Position numbers and translations under genes: made by a program
The notes under the pieces: model-generated
Seen by the model: only the letters and a program-made list of their open reading frames with translations
Databases searched by the model: none
What the model was told of the DNA's origin: nothing
Shown here: positions 36,080 to 45,168 of the stretch, piece after piece
How the letters are laid out: each line of letters opens with the position of its first letter
Numbering within the stretch: position 1 is the first letter of the stretch
NCBI GenBank assembly: GCA_017529425.1
Contig: JAFXNQ010000015.1
Location: forward strand, 1 to 64,000
DNA length: 64,000 bases
Origin: Bacteroidales bacterium
Lineage (GTDB): Bacteria > Bacteroidota > Bacteroidia > Bacteroidales > UBA932
Direction of reading: 5' to 3'

Positions 36080-37567
36080 ATGTTCTCTAAAGAAGACATA
36101 CGCCAGATAGAGGAGCGTGGCGCTTCTCTGTCTCAGATCGGGGAACAGATTGACCGGTTCAGGAAAGGCTTTCCGGCAATGAAGATTGCGGGGGCAGCTG
36201 TCCCCGGCCGCGGAATCCGTGTGCTTACCCAGGCTGAAGCCAAAGCGGCAGCAGATTATTATCAGAATGCCGGCGTCAAGGGCAAATGCAAGTTCGTTCC
36301 CGCCTCCGGTGCAGCTTCGCGGATGTTCAAGGATATGTTCGCCGGCCTGGATAAGTTGCGCTCCGGCGAGGACCTGCCGGCAGATGCACCCGGGTCAAAA
36401 CTTGCAGCCCGCATAGAGGAGTTTGCCTTCTACACCCCCGAGATGTTTGGAACCCCTGTCGATACCGCTTTGTATCGCAGGGAGACACTCTCAAAACTGC
36501 TGTGTGACGAGGGTCTGGGGTATGGCTCAAAACCCAAAGGGGTCTTGAAGTTCCACCGTTATGCCGACGAGGTCCGCACCGCGATGGCGGAGCATCTTGT
36601 GGAGGCTGCCGATTATATGCGCGACCAGGACGGTGTCTGTCGCCTTGTGTTCACGATTTCCCCCGAACACAGGTCTCTTTTCGAGGCTGCCCTCGCCCAG
36701 GTCAGGGAGAAGTACGAGGCCCGTTACGGTGTGAAATATGACATCTCTTTCACATATCAGGATAAGGCGACGGACACTATTGCCGTGGATATGGAAAATG
36801 AGCCTTTCCGTACCTCGGAAGGGGAGTTGCTCTTCCGTCCTGCAGGCCATGGCGCTCTAATCCATAACCTGAATAAGGTGGAAGAGGAGCTGGTTTCCAT
36901 TAAGAATATCGATAATGTGGCCCACGAGAAGCTGCTCCCGACGACTTCGCTTTACAAGTGGGTGCTTATGGGAGAGGCGCTCAAACTGCGTGACCGCATC
37001 TTCTCTTACCTGAGGGCTCTTGAGACTCCCGATGAAGAACTGTGCAAAGAGATAGAGGCGTTCCTTGAAAACGAACTGTGCGTGACCCTTCCCGCCGCTG
37101 AGTCATTTGAGGCACGGGTGGCCGCACTCCGCGCAAAACTTGACAGGTCTGTCCGCGTGTGCGGTATGGTACGCAACGAGGGTGAGCCGGGTGGAGGTCC
37201 GTATATCGTCGAGGGTAAGGACGGCAGCACTTCGCTTCAGATTCTGGAGAGCGTGCAGATTCCCAAGGATGATCCGGCAGCTATGGCGGCGATGGCCGGG
37301 GCGACGCATTTCAACCCGGTGGATCTGGTATGCCTGCTGCGCGATTATAAGGGCAATAAGTTTGACCTTCTCAGTCGTATCGATCCCGATGCCGGATTTA
37401 TGAGCAGCAAGAGCTATCAGGGGCGCGAACTTAAGGCGCTTGAGATGCCCGGGCTCTGGAACGGGGCTATGAGTGACTGGAATACCCTGTTTGTTGAGGT
37501 TCCCGTGGAGACCTTCAATCCCGTAAAAGTCGTATTGGATTTATTGCGTCCTGCCCATCAGGCGTAG
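36080..37567 (+). CDS. DUF4301 protein
   Basis: The 495-residue soluble protein shows the Bacteroidetes DUF4301 pattern: FVPASGAASRMFKDMFAGLD near residue 73, GALIHNLNKV and IDNVAHEK in the middle, and the C-terminal GGPYIVEGKDGSTSLQILES and HFNPVDLVCLLRDYKG. The SGAASRMFK segment recalls a nucleotidyltransferase-type G-x-G-x-R-M loop, but activity is not established. Follows DUF3467 by 4 bases, so rny-DUF3467-DUF4301 is probably one transcript. Confidence 0.82.
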   Translation: MFSKEDIRQIEERGASLSQIGEQIDRFRKGFPAMKIAGAAVPGRGIRVLTQAEAKAAADYYQNAGVKGKCKFVPASGAASRMFKDMFAGLDKLRSGEDLPADAPGSKLAARIEEFAFYTPEMFGTPVDTALYRRETLSKLLCDEGLGYGSKPKGVLKFHRYADEVRTAMAEHLVEAADYMRDQDGVCRLVFTISPEHRSLFEAALAQVREKYEARYGVKYDISFTYQDKATDTIAVDMENEPFRTSEGELLFRPAGHGALIHNLNKVEEELVSIKNIDNVAHEKLLPTTSLYKWVLMGEALKLRDRIFSYLRALETPDEELCKEIEAFLENELCVTLPAAESFEARVAALRAKLDRSVRVCGMVRNEGEPGGGPYIVEGKDGSTSLQILESVQIPKDDPAAMAAMAGATHFNPVDLVCLLRDYKGNKFDLLSRIDPDAGFMSSKSYQGRELKALEMPGLWNGAMSDWNTLFVEVPVETFNPVKVVLDLLRPAHQA

Positions 37568-37575
37568 CCGATATA

Positions 37576-37618
37576 GGCAGAGACAGCAACAAACCATTTA
37601 CAAGCGAAGGTCTCTGCC
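37576..37618. terminator. Inverted repeat between convergent genes, possible terminator
   Basis: A 9-bp perfect inverted repeat (37576-37584 with 37610-37618, GGCAGAGAC/GTCTCTGCC) around a 25-base loop, between DUF4301 and the HAD gene. There is no T-run, so terminator function is uncertain. Confidence 0.35.
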
Positions 37619-37619
37619 C

Positions 37620-38273
37620 TTAACGAATGACGTTAGAAACTAGTTCCTGCATCTGATCTATGATGTAATCCGCGCCTGCGGTTGCAAGCTGTTCGCGGGA
37701 ACCGTTGCCCCAGGTGACACCGCAGGTAGCGGCTCCGGCATTGCGCCCCATCAGTATGTCGACCGCCATATCACCGACTACGAGGGTCTCGCCGGCAGAT
37801 ATCCCGAAATGCTCCATACACTGCAGCACCGGATCGGGATTTGGCTTGGGCCGGGTCTGGAAATCGACGCCGAGCACATAACTGATATATTTTTCCAAGC
37901 CCATATCTCTGACAAAAGCATTCAGCGAGACAGACAGCCGTGACGACGCCACGCTCATCTCAATTCCCATCCCGCTGATCTTGGCGAGCGTCTCACATAC
38001 GCCGGGGAACGGCTGGGGATTGAGCATTGCTTTGTACTCGTCAAACACAGCCCTGTAGAGTGATGCACATTCCTGGCAGCGTTCGCGGCCTATCCCGGGC
38101 GCCATAATCTCAAAGCCGGCCTCCAGCGGCAGCCCGATTGTAGATGCAATGGTGGCCTCGTCAGTTACAGGGTAGCCCATCCGCCGCATCGTCTCCTGCA
38201 TAGTCATCACTATGTTTGCCTTGGTGTCGCCCAGAGTCCCGTCAAAGTCAAATACTATCAGCTTTGTCTTCAT
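37620..38273 (-). CDS. HAD-family phosphatase (phosphoglycolate phosphatase/beta-phosphoglucomutase-like)
   Basis: The 217-residue protein has all four HAD motifs: FDFDGTLGD (nucleophile Asp near residue 9), SVASSR (motif II), a lysine in TRPKPNPDP (motif III) and VVGDMAVDILMGRNAGA (motif IV). A helical cap (about 20-80) makes it subclass I like Gph. Single gene with its own promoter; substrate unknown. Confidence 0.88.
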   Translation of the reverse strand: MKTKLIVFDFDGTLGDTKANIVMTMQETMRRMGYPVTDEATIASTIGLPLEAGFEIMAPGIGRERCQECASLYRAVFDEYKAMLNPQPFPGVCETLAKISGMGIEMSVASSRLSVSLNAFVRDMGLEKYISYVLGVDFQTRPKPNPDPVLQCMEHFGISAGETLVVGDMAVDILMGRNAGAATCGVTWGNGSREQLATAGADYIIDQMQELVSNVIR

Positions 38274-38292
38274 ATTGTTCTTTTTACGGGTT

Positions 38293-38329
38293 CAAATGTA
38301 CGTAAATGCCCTAATTCTTTATACATTTG
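38293..38329. promoter_or_regulatory. Divergent promoters of the HAD gene (minus) and DUF2207 gene (plus)
   Basis: Minus strand TACATTTG (38300-38293) and plus strand TACATTTG (38322-38329) are the same exact TAnnTTTG match in opposite orientation. The starts are 19 and 18 bases downstream. Confidence 0.65.
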
Positions 38330-38347
38330 TATGATACATTTATCGCT

Positions 38348-40006
38348 ATGAAAAGGACAATCACTCTTCTGGGCTGTCTCCTGGCGGCAAGATTCGCCGT
38401 AGCACAGGAGATATCTGACCTAGATATAACCGTCAGGGTTTTTGCCGACGGCTCCGCCCATTTCACGCAAGTGTGGGATGCAACCGTCTCTTCTGGCACT
38501 GAATTCTATATTCCGGTTGGCAATTTGGGCAAGATGACTATTTCTGGCCTGCAGGTCAGTGAGAACGGCCGGCAATATGTCAGCGAAGGCAATAACTGGA
38601 AAGTGAAGCGTTCCCTTGAGCAGAAAGCCGGACGGTGCGGCATAGTAGAGAAGAGTGACGGGGTGGAGCTTTGCTGGGGGCAGGGTTCGATGGGCCGTCA
38701 TATCTGGACCGCGGAATTCGATGCCGCCAATCTGGTTCAGGGCTATGACGATTATGACGGGTTCAACTTTATGTTTGTCAACCCAGACATCGGCAATATC
38801 CAGAACGCACGCGTCACAATCGAGAACGCCACCGACGGTGAAGAGTGGACCAGCGATAACGTCAAGGTGTGGGCATTCGGATTCAAGGGCAATATCGAGG
38901 TCAAGGACGGCAGTATTGTCTGCACCACCTCGGAGCCGATGTCCAAGTCGCGCAAGATCATCATACTGGCCCGCTTTGACAAAGACCTGGTTCAGCCCCT
39001 GGTATCCAACGACAAATCTTTCTCCAAGCTTCAGGACAAGGCTATGAAGGGGAGCGACTATAACGATGACGACGATAAATTGGATATCGTGGCCCTTTTC
39101 CTGGTCCTGATTCCGGTTCTGGTCGCATTCTTCGTGGGCATCTGGTTCACCTGGGCAAAGATTACCGGTCGTACCCTTTCTAAAAAGATATACGGTGTGA
39201 ACAAAGTCACCGGATGGTGGCGGGAGCCGCCGCAGGAGGGGAACCTGTTCGCATCTTATTACATCCTTGACAAGGGTGACATCTTCCAGCAGCACAAGTT
39301 CAACAAGGACCTTATAGGGGCGTTGTTCCTCAAGTGGGTGCTTGAAAAGAAGGCAATACCGGAGAAGGATGAAAAACATCCCAAGCGTGTCAACCTCAGG
39401 CTGGACCCTGCCTCGCTGTTCTACGACCCCAGCGAAGGAGAGCTGTTCCAGATGGTGATGGAGGCTGCCGGCGACAATCAGATACTGGAGAACGGTGAGT
39501 TTGAGAAGTGGTCAAAGAAGAAGTACGAACGCTTTTTGGACTGGCCAAAGAAGGCCCTGGATAGCGGAAAGACCTATCTTGTTGATAAGGGACGCCTGGA
39601 CAGCCACGGACGCAGCACAGAAGATGGCTACGAAAAGGCGCAGCAGGTTATCCAGTTCAAGAACTTCCTTAAGGATTTCACCCTTAACAACGAACGGGAA
39701 GTTCCGGAGGTGGCACTCTGGAAAGATTATCTGGTGTTCGCACAGTTGTACGGCATTGCAGATGAGGTTGCAAAGCAGCTCAAGAAGCTGTTCCCCGCCG
39801 ATTTTGAGCGCTATGCACAGAGTATCGATATGGATCCTGTATATCTGTCGCGTATCATCTATCTGAACCGCAATATCGCCAACAACGCATATAACAACGC
39901 CGCCGCTAAGCTCAGCAGCGTCCGTAGCAGCGGTGGAGGCGGATTCTCGTCCATAGGCGGTGGCGGCGGGTTCTCCGGCGGCGGCTTTGGCGGCGGCAGC
40001 CGGTAG
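38348..40006 (+). CDS. DUF2207 membrane protein
   Basis: About 552 residues from the ATG at 38348, which gives a signal peptide (MKRTITLLGCLLAARFAVAQ); an ATG 21 bases upstream overlaps the promoter. The extracytoplasmic part is all-beta (LDITVRVFADGSAHFTQVW). There is a transmembrane segment (IVALFLVLIPVLVAFFVGIWF), a cytoplasmic part with WWREPPQEGNLFASYYIL and FLKWVLEKKAIP, and a Gly/Ser-rich C-terminal tail (GGGGFSSIGGGGGFSGG), as usual in DUF2207/YciQ-like proteins. Function unknown. Confidence 0.85.
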   Translation: MKRTITLLGCLLAARFAVAQEISDLDITVRVFADGSAHFTQVWDATVSSGTEFYIPVGNLGKMTISGLQVSENGRQYVSEGNNWKVKRSLEQKAGRCGIVEKSDGVELCWGQGSMGRHIWTAEFDAANLVQGYDDYDGFNFMFVNPDIGNIQNARVTIENATDGEEWTSDNVKVWAFGFKGNIEVKDGSIVCTTSEPMSKSRKIIILARFDKDLVQPLVSNDKSFSKLQDKAMKGSDYNDDDDKLDIVALFLVLIPVLVAFFVGIWFTWAKITGRTLSKKIYGVNKVTGWWREPPQEGNLFASYYILDKGDIFQQHKFNKDLIGALFLKWVLEKKAIPEKDEKHPKRVNLRLDPASLFYDPSEGELFQMVMEAAGDNQILENGEFEKWSKKKYERFLDWPKKALDSGKTYLVDKGRLDSHGRSTEDGYEKAQQVIQFKNFLKDFTLNNEREVPEVALWKDYLVFAQLYGIADEVAKQLKKLFPADFERYAQSIDMDPVYLSRIIYLNRNIANNAYNNAAAKLSSVRSSGGGGFSSIGGGGGFSGGGFGGGSR

Positions 40007-40257
40007 CCACTCTGCTAACGCTTATTATTTAAATTATACTCATTGTTGCTCCGGTCTGACAACTACGGCAAGAGTTTCAAGAAACTCAAGACCATAAAGA
40101 TTAAGGGGAGCAAACTGATAGCCTAAACGGTGACAATCACGACCCGTCCCGGCTCAGCCCTGATAGAGTACAGGCGATTATAAGCATCAGGTGATTTGGC
40201 CGTGAGTTACAAATAAAACAGGGAGATGCGGAGAGTTTTTGCTATCTTCGTGTTTGT
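40007..40257. other. Gene-free spacer
   Basis: About 250 bases without a credible gene. A 30-codon open stretch ending near 40126 (DNYGKSFKKLKTIKIKGSK) might be a decayed gene end. A weak -7 box TATCTTCG (40243-40250) lies 7 bases before the next ATG. Confidence 0.4.
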
Positions 40258-41739
40258 ATGAAAGGAATTGTGTCATTTATTCTGGATTTGTGCCAGAAGA
40301 AAGAAGGGACAGAGGTCGAATTCAAGTCTGCTATTGGCGGTTTTCCGGGGAGTTTCTGGGAGACTTATTCGGCTTTTGTGAATACGAAGGGTGGCGTGAT
40401 TGTGCTTGGCGTGAAAGAAAAGAATCATCACTTCACTCCCGATGGATTCACGGATGAGCAGGTAGACAAGTATAAGAAGACGTTCTGGGACTGTGTAAAT
40501 AATAAGGGCAAGGTGAGTCATTGCCTGTTGATGGATAAGGATGTGATTGAGGGAGAGTTTGACGGTAAGAAGGTATTGGTATTTGTAATACCCCGTGCTC
40601 CTTTCGATGTGAAGCCGGTTTATATCAACGGGAATCCGAATCAGGCGTTTAAGCGTAACCACGAGGGGGATTATCTTTGCTCAAAGGAAGAGATTAGCCG
40701 GATGTTTGCCGATGCGATGGTTCTTACCAATCCGCAGGACAGCCGGATTCTGAAGAATTTCTCGCTTGAACGAGATTTTGACCAAACCACCATCAGGCAG
40801 TATAGGCAATTGTTTAAGATAAAACACGAAGGTCATGCATGGAATGATCTGGGTGATCTTGAGTTCCTGCAGCGACTGGGAGGATACCGAGTGGATCAGG
40901 AGACTGGCGAGAAAGGCTTTACGCTGGCTGGCGTGTTGATGTTCGGTACTGAACTGGCCATTATGGGCGTAATGCCGCGTTACTTCGTTGATTTCCGGGA
41001 GAAACTCAGCAGCGATCCGAACATCCGTTGGACAGATCGTGTCTACCCGGACGGTATGTGGGAGCCGAATCTTTATCAATTCTATCGACGTGTCCTGCCG
41101 AAGCTTTTCCTGGCATTACCGACCCCGTTCCAGATGGAGGGCGTTTATCGCCAGGACGAGACCACTGCACATAAGGCTGTCAGAGAGGCGTTAGTGAACT
41201 GTATTGTTCACGCCTCGACACGTCTCTACGAAGGTCCTGTCATTGAACGTTATCCTGACCGGCTGTATTTCTCTAATCCGGGAACGATGCTCGTGAGCGT
41301 AGAGGACTTCTTCGAAGGCGGCCATAGCATTTGCCGCAACTCCGCCCTCCACAAGATGTTCGAGATGATTGGCGGCGGCGAACGTGCCGGTAGCGGGGCA
41401 GATACTATCAAGAAAGGCTGGGCTGATAACAAGTGGCCAGTGCCTGAAATCAAGGAACACTTTGGTCAGAATGATGACCGGGTAGAGCTGACGTTGCGGC
41501 TTGTTCAGTCCACCAGTTCACCTGGGAAGGGTACTGAAAACGAAGAAACTAGGGTAAAAACTAGGGTAAAAATTAGGGAGATAATTGGTAGAAATCCCGA
41601 GGTGACCATTCTGGAGATGGCAAAGGAGATCGGTGTGACTCCCAAAACTATTGAATGGCACATCGCCAAAATGAAAGGAGTGGAGATTGAACGGGAAGGA
41701 CCAGCCAATGGGGGCCATTGGATTCTTCTTAAACCATAA
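40258..41739 (+). CDS. AlbA_2 (Schlafen-type) putative DNA-binding ATPase/transcriptional regulator
   Basis: The 493-residue protein has an N-terminal AlbA_2 domain (EGTEVEFKSAIGG near 17, FVNTKGGVIVLGVKE near 41), a middle region with YRQDETTAHKAVREALVNCIVHA (GHKL-like C-terminal part of the HATPase_c_4 family, about 300-400, with GGGERAGSGADTI), and a C-terminal winged helix (VTILEMAKEIGVTPKTIEWHIAKMK). A linker at about 430-440 is encoded by a 12-base tandem repeat (41548-41571). Members are often carried in accessory islands and occur in single, scattered copies. Target unknown. Confidence 0.8.
   Translation: MKGIVSFILDLCQKKEGTEVEFKSAIGGFPGSFWETYSAFVNTKGGVIVLGVKEKNHHFTPDGFTDEQVDKYKKTFWDCVNNKGKVSHCLLMDKDVIEGEFDGKKVLVFVIPRAPFDVKPVYINGNPNQAFKRNHEGDYLCSKEEISRMFADAMVLTNPQDSRILKNFSLERDFDQTTIRQYRQLFKIKHEGHAWNDLGDLEFLQRLGGYRVDQETGEKGFTLAGVLMFGTELAIMGVMPRYFVDFREKLSSDPNIRWTDRVYPDGMWEPNLYQFYRRVLPKLFLALPTPFQMEGVYRQDETTAHKAVREALVNCIVHASTRLYEGPVIERYPDRLYFSNPGTMLVSVEDFFEGGHSICRNSALHKMFEMIGGGERAGSGADTIKKGWADNKWPVPEIKEHFGQNDDRVELTLRLVQSTSSPGKGTENEETRVKTRVKIREIIGRNPEVTILEMAKEIGVTPKTIEWHIAKMKGVEIEREGPANGGHWILLKP
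41548..41577 (+). repeat. In-frame 12-base tandem repeat
   Basis: ACTAGGGTAAAA occurs twice in tandem (41548-41559, 41560-41571), followed by a partial third copy, coding for TRVK units. Length variation in multiples of 12 would keep the frame and change only the linker before the winged helix. Confidence 0.75.
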
Positions 41740-42156
41740 ATGACTTTTAACCGATTATCTGTACCTCGCCGGAGATGCCTTCCATATTTTTGACAAATAC
41801 ACCCGCCAACTTTAGGAGTAAAGGGTCTGAGGGATGCAGGGGATATTGTGCTTATTAGCGGAACGTCAGCTTCAGAAGCTCCGGTTAAAGGAGGGCCCAA
41901 AGCGCACGATATACTGATATCGGACTATCGTGAGGTCCAATCGTCTCCAGAGCGCTCTGTAAGCGGGGCCTTATCCGCACGATTCTGGCGAAGCGATAAA
42001 AGGCTCGACTTGGCTTGATATGACACGGCGCCTGAAATCTGTGCTCGTCCTGACGGACTGCATATCCCAGCGGGTTCTCAGCTCGCTTCGCTCGTTCGAG
42101 ATAACGCAGGGTTTTCCCAGTGCCCCGAGATGTGTGAGCGCCCCAATATTCTAGCG
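41740..42156. other. Gene-free spacer with decayed coding look
   Basis: 417 bases between the AlbA_2 gene and the GH28-like gene. A plus-strand open stretch without a good start (about 41815-42018) reads GDIVLISGTSASEAP and ends at a TGA; I recognise no family. Near the right end is AGCGCCCCA (42137-42145), the motif also found past the stops at 23416 and 27253. No RNA gene or clear terminator seen. Confidence 0.4.
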
Positions 42157-43467
42157 CTATTCGTCAAATACCGTGTTGTTGAGTACTATGCCTTTGACGC
42201 CCACAATCGTACTGCCGCGGGTCATTCCCTCGCCGACGGCGTCGCGGCGGCGAATGGTCTCTTCTGACATCGGAAATTCTTCCGGCACTACCTTTGTGAA
42301 TGAGCAGTTGGTGAACACTAGGTTCTCGTAAGGATGGTCCTCTGGTGAGAATATCTCTATACCACAGAGGGAACGGGCGTGTACGTCGGTGAAGTAGATG
42401 TTGCGGACCCCCTTAAACTTGACGGACTCGTCGGGATAAACGTACATATGGAGGGGACATTCGTAAATCTCGTCCATAATGATGTTGGAGAAGATGATCT
42501 CCTCTATCAGCGAAGATTCCAGACCGAAGTCGTTGTTGAAGCCCGGGCGGGGAAAATCGATTCCGATGCCGAGCCAGCTCTTGGTTATCACAAGGTTTGA
42601 GAAGATGCAGTTGCGGATATGGCCGTCGTTTGACCACCCAAGGCGGATGGCGTATGCCCACGACTTGAGGGTGCAGTTGGTAACGACGACCCTCTCGCAG
42701 ATGCGCGGCTCCTTTAGCGAACGGCTGTTTGCGCGGACGATGACGGCATCGTCGCCCGCCTCGATGATACAGTTGGATACTGTTACATCGCGGCTGCAGT
42801 TTATGTGGATTCCGTCGTTGTTGGGAAAGCGCATATCCGACAGTATCTTGCAGCGGTCAAAGTGGACAAAATCGCAGTCGTGGACCCAGTAGCTCCATCC
42901 TGCAGGCTGGTTGACCATAGTGACGTCGGTCACGGTGACATACTTGCATCCTGCAAAGAAGACCACCCTGGGGAGTGTCTGCTCCGTGGGGTGAATACGT
43001 TTGAAAGGCCATCCGCCACGGTATTCGTCGTCGGGGACAGGGCAGACGTGGTATTGTCCGTTGCAATCGATCGTGCCCCGGCCGGTAATGGCTATGTTCT
43101 CCGCCTCATCGGCAAAGATGAAGGCTGCGTTGCGCTTGCGCGGCAGATTCTCGGAATTGTAGTGCCGAGCATCGGTCCGGTCGGGGAAGTCGTTGATGTC
43201 GGGCGAGGCCAGCAGCACCGCGTCTGCATCTATGAAAAGCTCCACTCCGCTCTTGATTTCGATGGGGCCGGAGAGGAAAGTGCCTCCCGAGAGTATCACT
43301 CGGCCGCCGCCGGCGGCGCTGACATCGTCAATCGCCTTCTGGATGGTCTTGGTGATCTTGGTCTTGCCGTCGGCCCTGGCACCAATAGACTTGACGTTGA
43401 TATCCTTTGCCTGGGTATGGAAGGCCAGTAGTGAAAATGCAAGAGCAAGGGTGACGATTCTCTTCAT
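42157..43467 (-). CDS. GH28-like exported beta-helix glycosidase
   Basis: The 436-residue protein has a signal peptide (MKRIVTLALAFSLLAFHTQA) and a right-handed parallel beta-helix. The N-terminal INVKSIGARADGKTKITKTIQKAI matches pectinase-type enzymes. Catalytic-region motifs PNNDGIHINCSRDVTV and EAGDDAVIVRA fit family GH28 (NxD and DD), but the usual GHG and RIK motifs are replaced by YAIRLGWSNDGHIRN. It is therefore a divergent GH28-type enzyme, not a typical polygalacturonase. It follows the GH110-like gene by 3 bases, so they form an operon. Confidence 0.82.
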   Translation of the reverse strand: MKRIVTLALAFSLLAFHTQAKDINVKSIGARADGKTKITKTIQKAIDDVSAAGGGRVILSGGTFLSGPIEIKSGVELFIDADAVLLASPDINDFPDRTDARHYNSENLPRKRNAAFIFADEAENIAITGRGTIDCNGQYHVCPVPDDEYRGGWPFKRIHPTEQTLPRVVFFAGCKYVTVTDVTMVNQPAGWSYWVHDCDFVHFDRCKILSDMRFPNNDGIHINCSRDVTVSNCIIEAGDDAVIVRANSRSLKEPRICERVVVTNCTLKSWAYAIRLGWSNDGHIRNCIFSNLVITKSWLGIGIDFPRPGFNNDFGLESSLIEEIIFSNIIMDEIYECPLHMYVYPDESVKFKGVRNIYFTDVHARSLCGIEIFSPEDHPYENLVFTNCSFTKVVPEEFPMSEETIRRRDAVGEGMTRGSTIVGVKGIVLNNTVFDE

Positions 43468-43470
43468 AGC

Positions 43471-45168
43471 TTATCTTGAAACGTTGGGCCTGCCGTCCAC
43501 AGTGATGTTGCGGCAGTGGACCTCCCTGATGCCGAAGTCGCTGCAGACGTTGTCGTAGAACTGGCAGTTTTCGCAGTCGTTGAGCACGACTTCCGTGCCG
43601 TAGTTGTCCGTAAAGACATTGTTGCGGACCACAAGGCCGGAGTTTACGTAGGGGCCGTGCCTCTCGACATCGGAGGTGACGTAAATCACAGAACCGTCCC
43701 AGTCAGGACCCGTACAGATTGTGTAAAGGATGTTGCAGTTTGCTATGTAGTTGTGCTCTACAACCATATCGCGCATAGGGCCGGCCTCGTGCCACCAGAG
43801 CTCGCCGCCCAGTTTGAGGGCGCTCATAGAGGTCTTCATAATCTTGTTGTAGCCCACGTAGGCGCGCGGAACCTTCACGTAGAATGCCCGGCCGCACTTG
43901 GATATCACGGTGTTGTTCACGATGTTGGCGTAGGCGAAGGTGTTGTTGTAAAGGAAGCAGCTGTCGCACTGCTCTTTAGTAATGGGCTTGTCCAGCGTTA
44001 CGACCACCTTCCAGTCCCTCCAGGAGGTGTCCACGGCCTGCACCACATACTTGTCAAAATGCTCAAGGTCGTGGCGGTTTATCAGGTGCAGGGTATCCCC
44101 TTTGTGGGGATAGTCCAGCGACTGGGCGTGAAGGTCAGCCTTCTCCACGCGGATTTCTACCTTGTGGTCATCTTCCTGCGCGTAAGGATACCAATAGTAA
44201 TTGTGGATGTTGGTGCAGTCGTCAAGACAACCGCGGAACATACAGTTCTGGATGGTGATATTGCCGCGGCACGATGTGAAGTGGGTCGCATCGGTGGTGG
44301 TGCTGGTATATCGGCCGGGGTAGGGGACTATCTGCACGTGGTCCAGAAGGATGTCTGTGGTCTCGTGCCCCACGATGCCCATTCCCGGGAAGCTGTATAT
44401 TATGATGTCCTTGAGAGTGACATTCTCGCTCTCGCGCAGCATATAGCAGGGACGGTAGTGGCCGCCGTGCTTGATGACCAGAATGTCGCCGACCTTAGCG
44501 ATACTGTTGCTGAACTTGAATTGAACCTTGCCGGGAGAAGGGGAACCGGTCATACCGCCGTCCACGTCAAAGAAAAAGCCTGATGACGGGCTGTAAAACT
44601 CGGTGCGGCCCTGGACCACCTTGTCGCTGTATTTGTAGTACTCCGTGTCGAACTCAGCCTCTATCATATCGCCCTTAATCGAAGTAATCACCGCCTCTAT
44701 GTTGTTGTGGCGCTTGTAGTCTATCTGAAGACCCTTCACCGTGACATTCTTGCAGCGGATGAAGGCCAGCAGCTCCATCCACCCCTCTACCATCAGTTTG
44801 GCGCCGTAGGCCTCTATGGTGAGGTCCTTTGCCCCTGTAAAGTCAAGCCCCGTTACATAGGGTTTGGTGGGGATAAAGAGGTAGCGCTGCACCTGGAGGC
44901 CATAGCCGTAGGTGCCGTCAATCGCCTCGCGCTCAATCTTCGCCGCTTCAGGGTCGGAGAAATCATAAACGCCGGCAGGGAAGACCAGCGTGGTGCCGGC
45001 GTGCGTGCGGCAGTACTCCGCCGCCTTTCGCAGAGCGTCAGCGTCGTTTATCCCGTCATCAGGAACAGCTCCGAAATCCTTTACAGAAACTCTTGTGGGT
45101 GTAGTCTTGTTGCAAGCGCCCAGAACCACGGCGGCAATTGCAATTAAAAAGAGAGTTGACTTTTTCAT
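43471..45168 (-). CDS. GH110-like beta-helix lipoprotein (alpha-galactosidase family)
   Basis: The 565-residue lipoprotein (lipobox LGAC, Cys19) has the start RVSVKDFGAVPDDGINDADALR of the pectin-lyase-like fold. The segment TDATHFTSCRGNITIQNC followed by FRGCLDDCTNIHNYYW is close to the GH110 pattern, where the DD pair is part of the active site; GH110 enzymes cleave terminal alpha-1,3-galactose. The GLQIDYKRHNNIEAVI part is also GH110-like. First gene of the pair with the GH28-like enzyme; no SusC/SusD beside it. Substrate could be a host glycan, by inference. Confidence 0.75.
   Translation of the reverse strand: MKKSTLFLIAIAAVVLGACNKTTPTRVSVKDFGAVPDDGINDADALRKAAEYCRTHAGTTLVFPAGVYDFSDPEAAKIEREAIDGTYGYGLQVQRYLFIPTKPYVTGLDFTGAKDLTIEAYGAKLMVEGWMELLAFIRCKNVTVKGLQIDYKRHNNIEAVITSIKGDMIEAEFDTEYYKYSDKVVQGRTEFYSPSSGFFFDVDGGMTGSPSPGKVQFKFSNSIAKVGDILVIKHGGHYRPCYMLRESENVTLKDIIIYSFPGMGIVGHETTDILLDHVQIVPYPGRYTSTTTDATHFTSCRGNITIQNCMFRGCLDDCTNIHNYYWYPYAQEDDHKVEIRVEKADLHAQSLDYPHKGDTLHLINRHDLEHFDKYVVQAVDTSWRDWKVVVTLDKPITKEQCDSCFLYNNTFAYANIVNNTVISKCGRAFYVKVPRAYVGYNKIMKTSMSALKLGGELWWHEAGPMRDMVVEHNYIANCNILYTICTGPDWDGSVIYVTSDVERHGPYVNSGLVVRNNVFTDNYGTEVVLNDCENCQFYDNVCSDFGIREVHCRNITVDGRPNVSR

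Noticed and set aside
40258..41739. Defence island around the AlbA_2 gene
   Set aside because: No restriction, toxin or other defence gene lies next to it; neighbours are ordinary chromosomal genes.
42083..42126. Stretch resembling lacZ-alpha vector sequence (minus strand ACTGGGAAAACCCTG)
   Set aside because: The match is about 15 bases and the flanks diverge at once, so chance is more likely than vector contamination.
43516..44583. 355-codon plus-strand frame
   Set aside because: Antisense to the GH110-like gene; Val/His-rich shadow with no domain.
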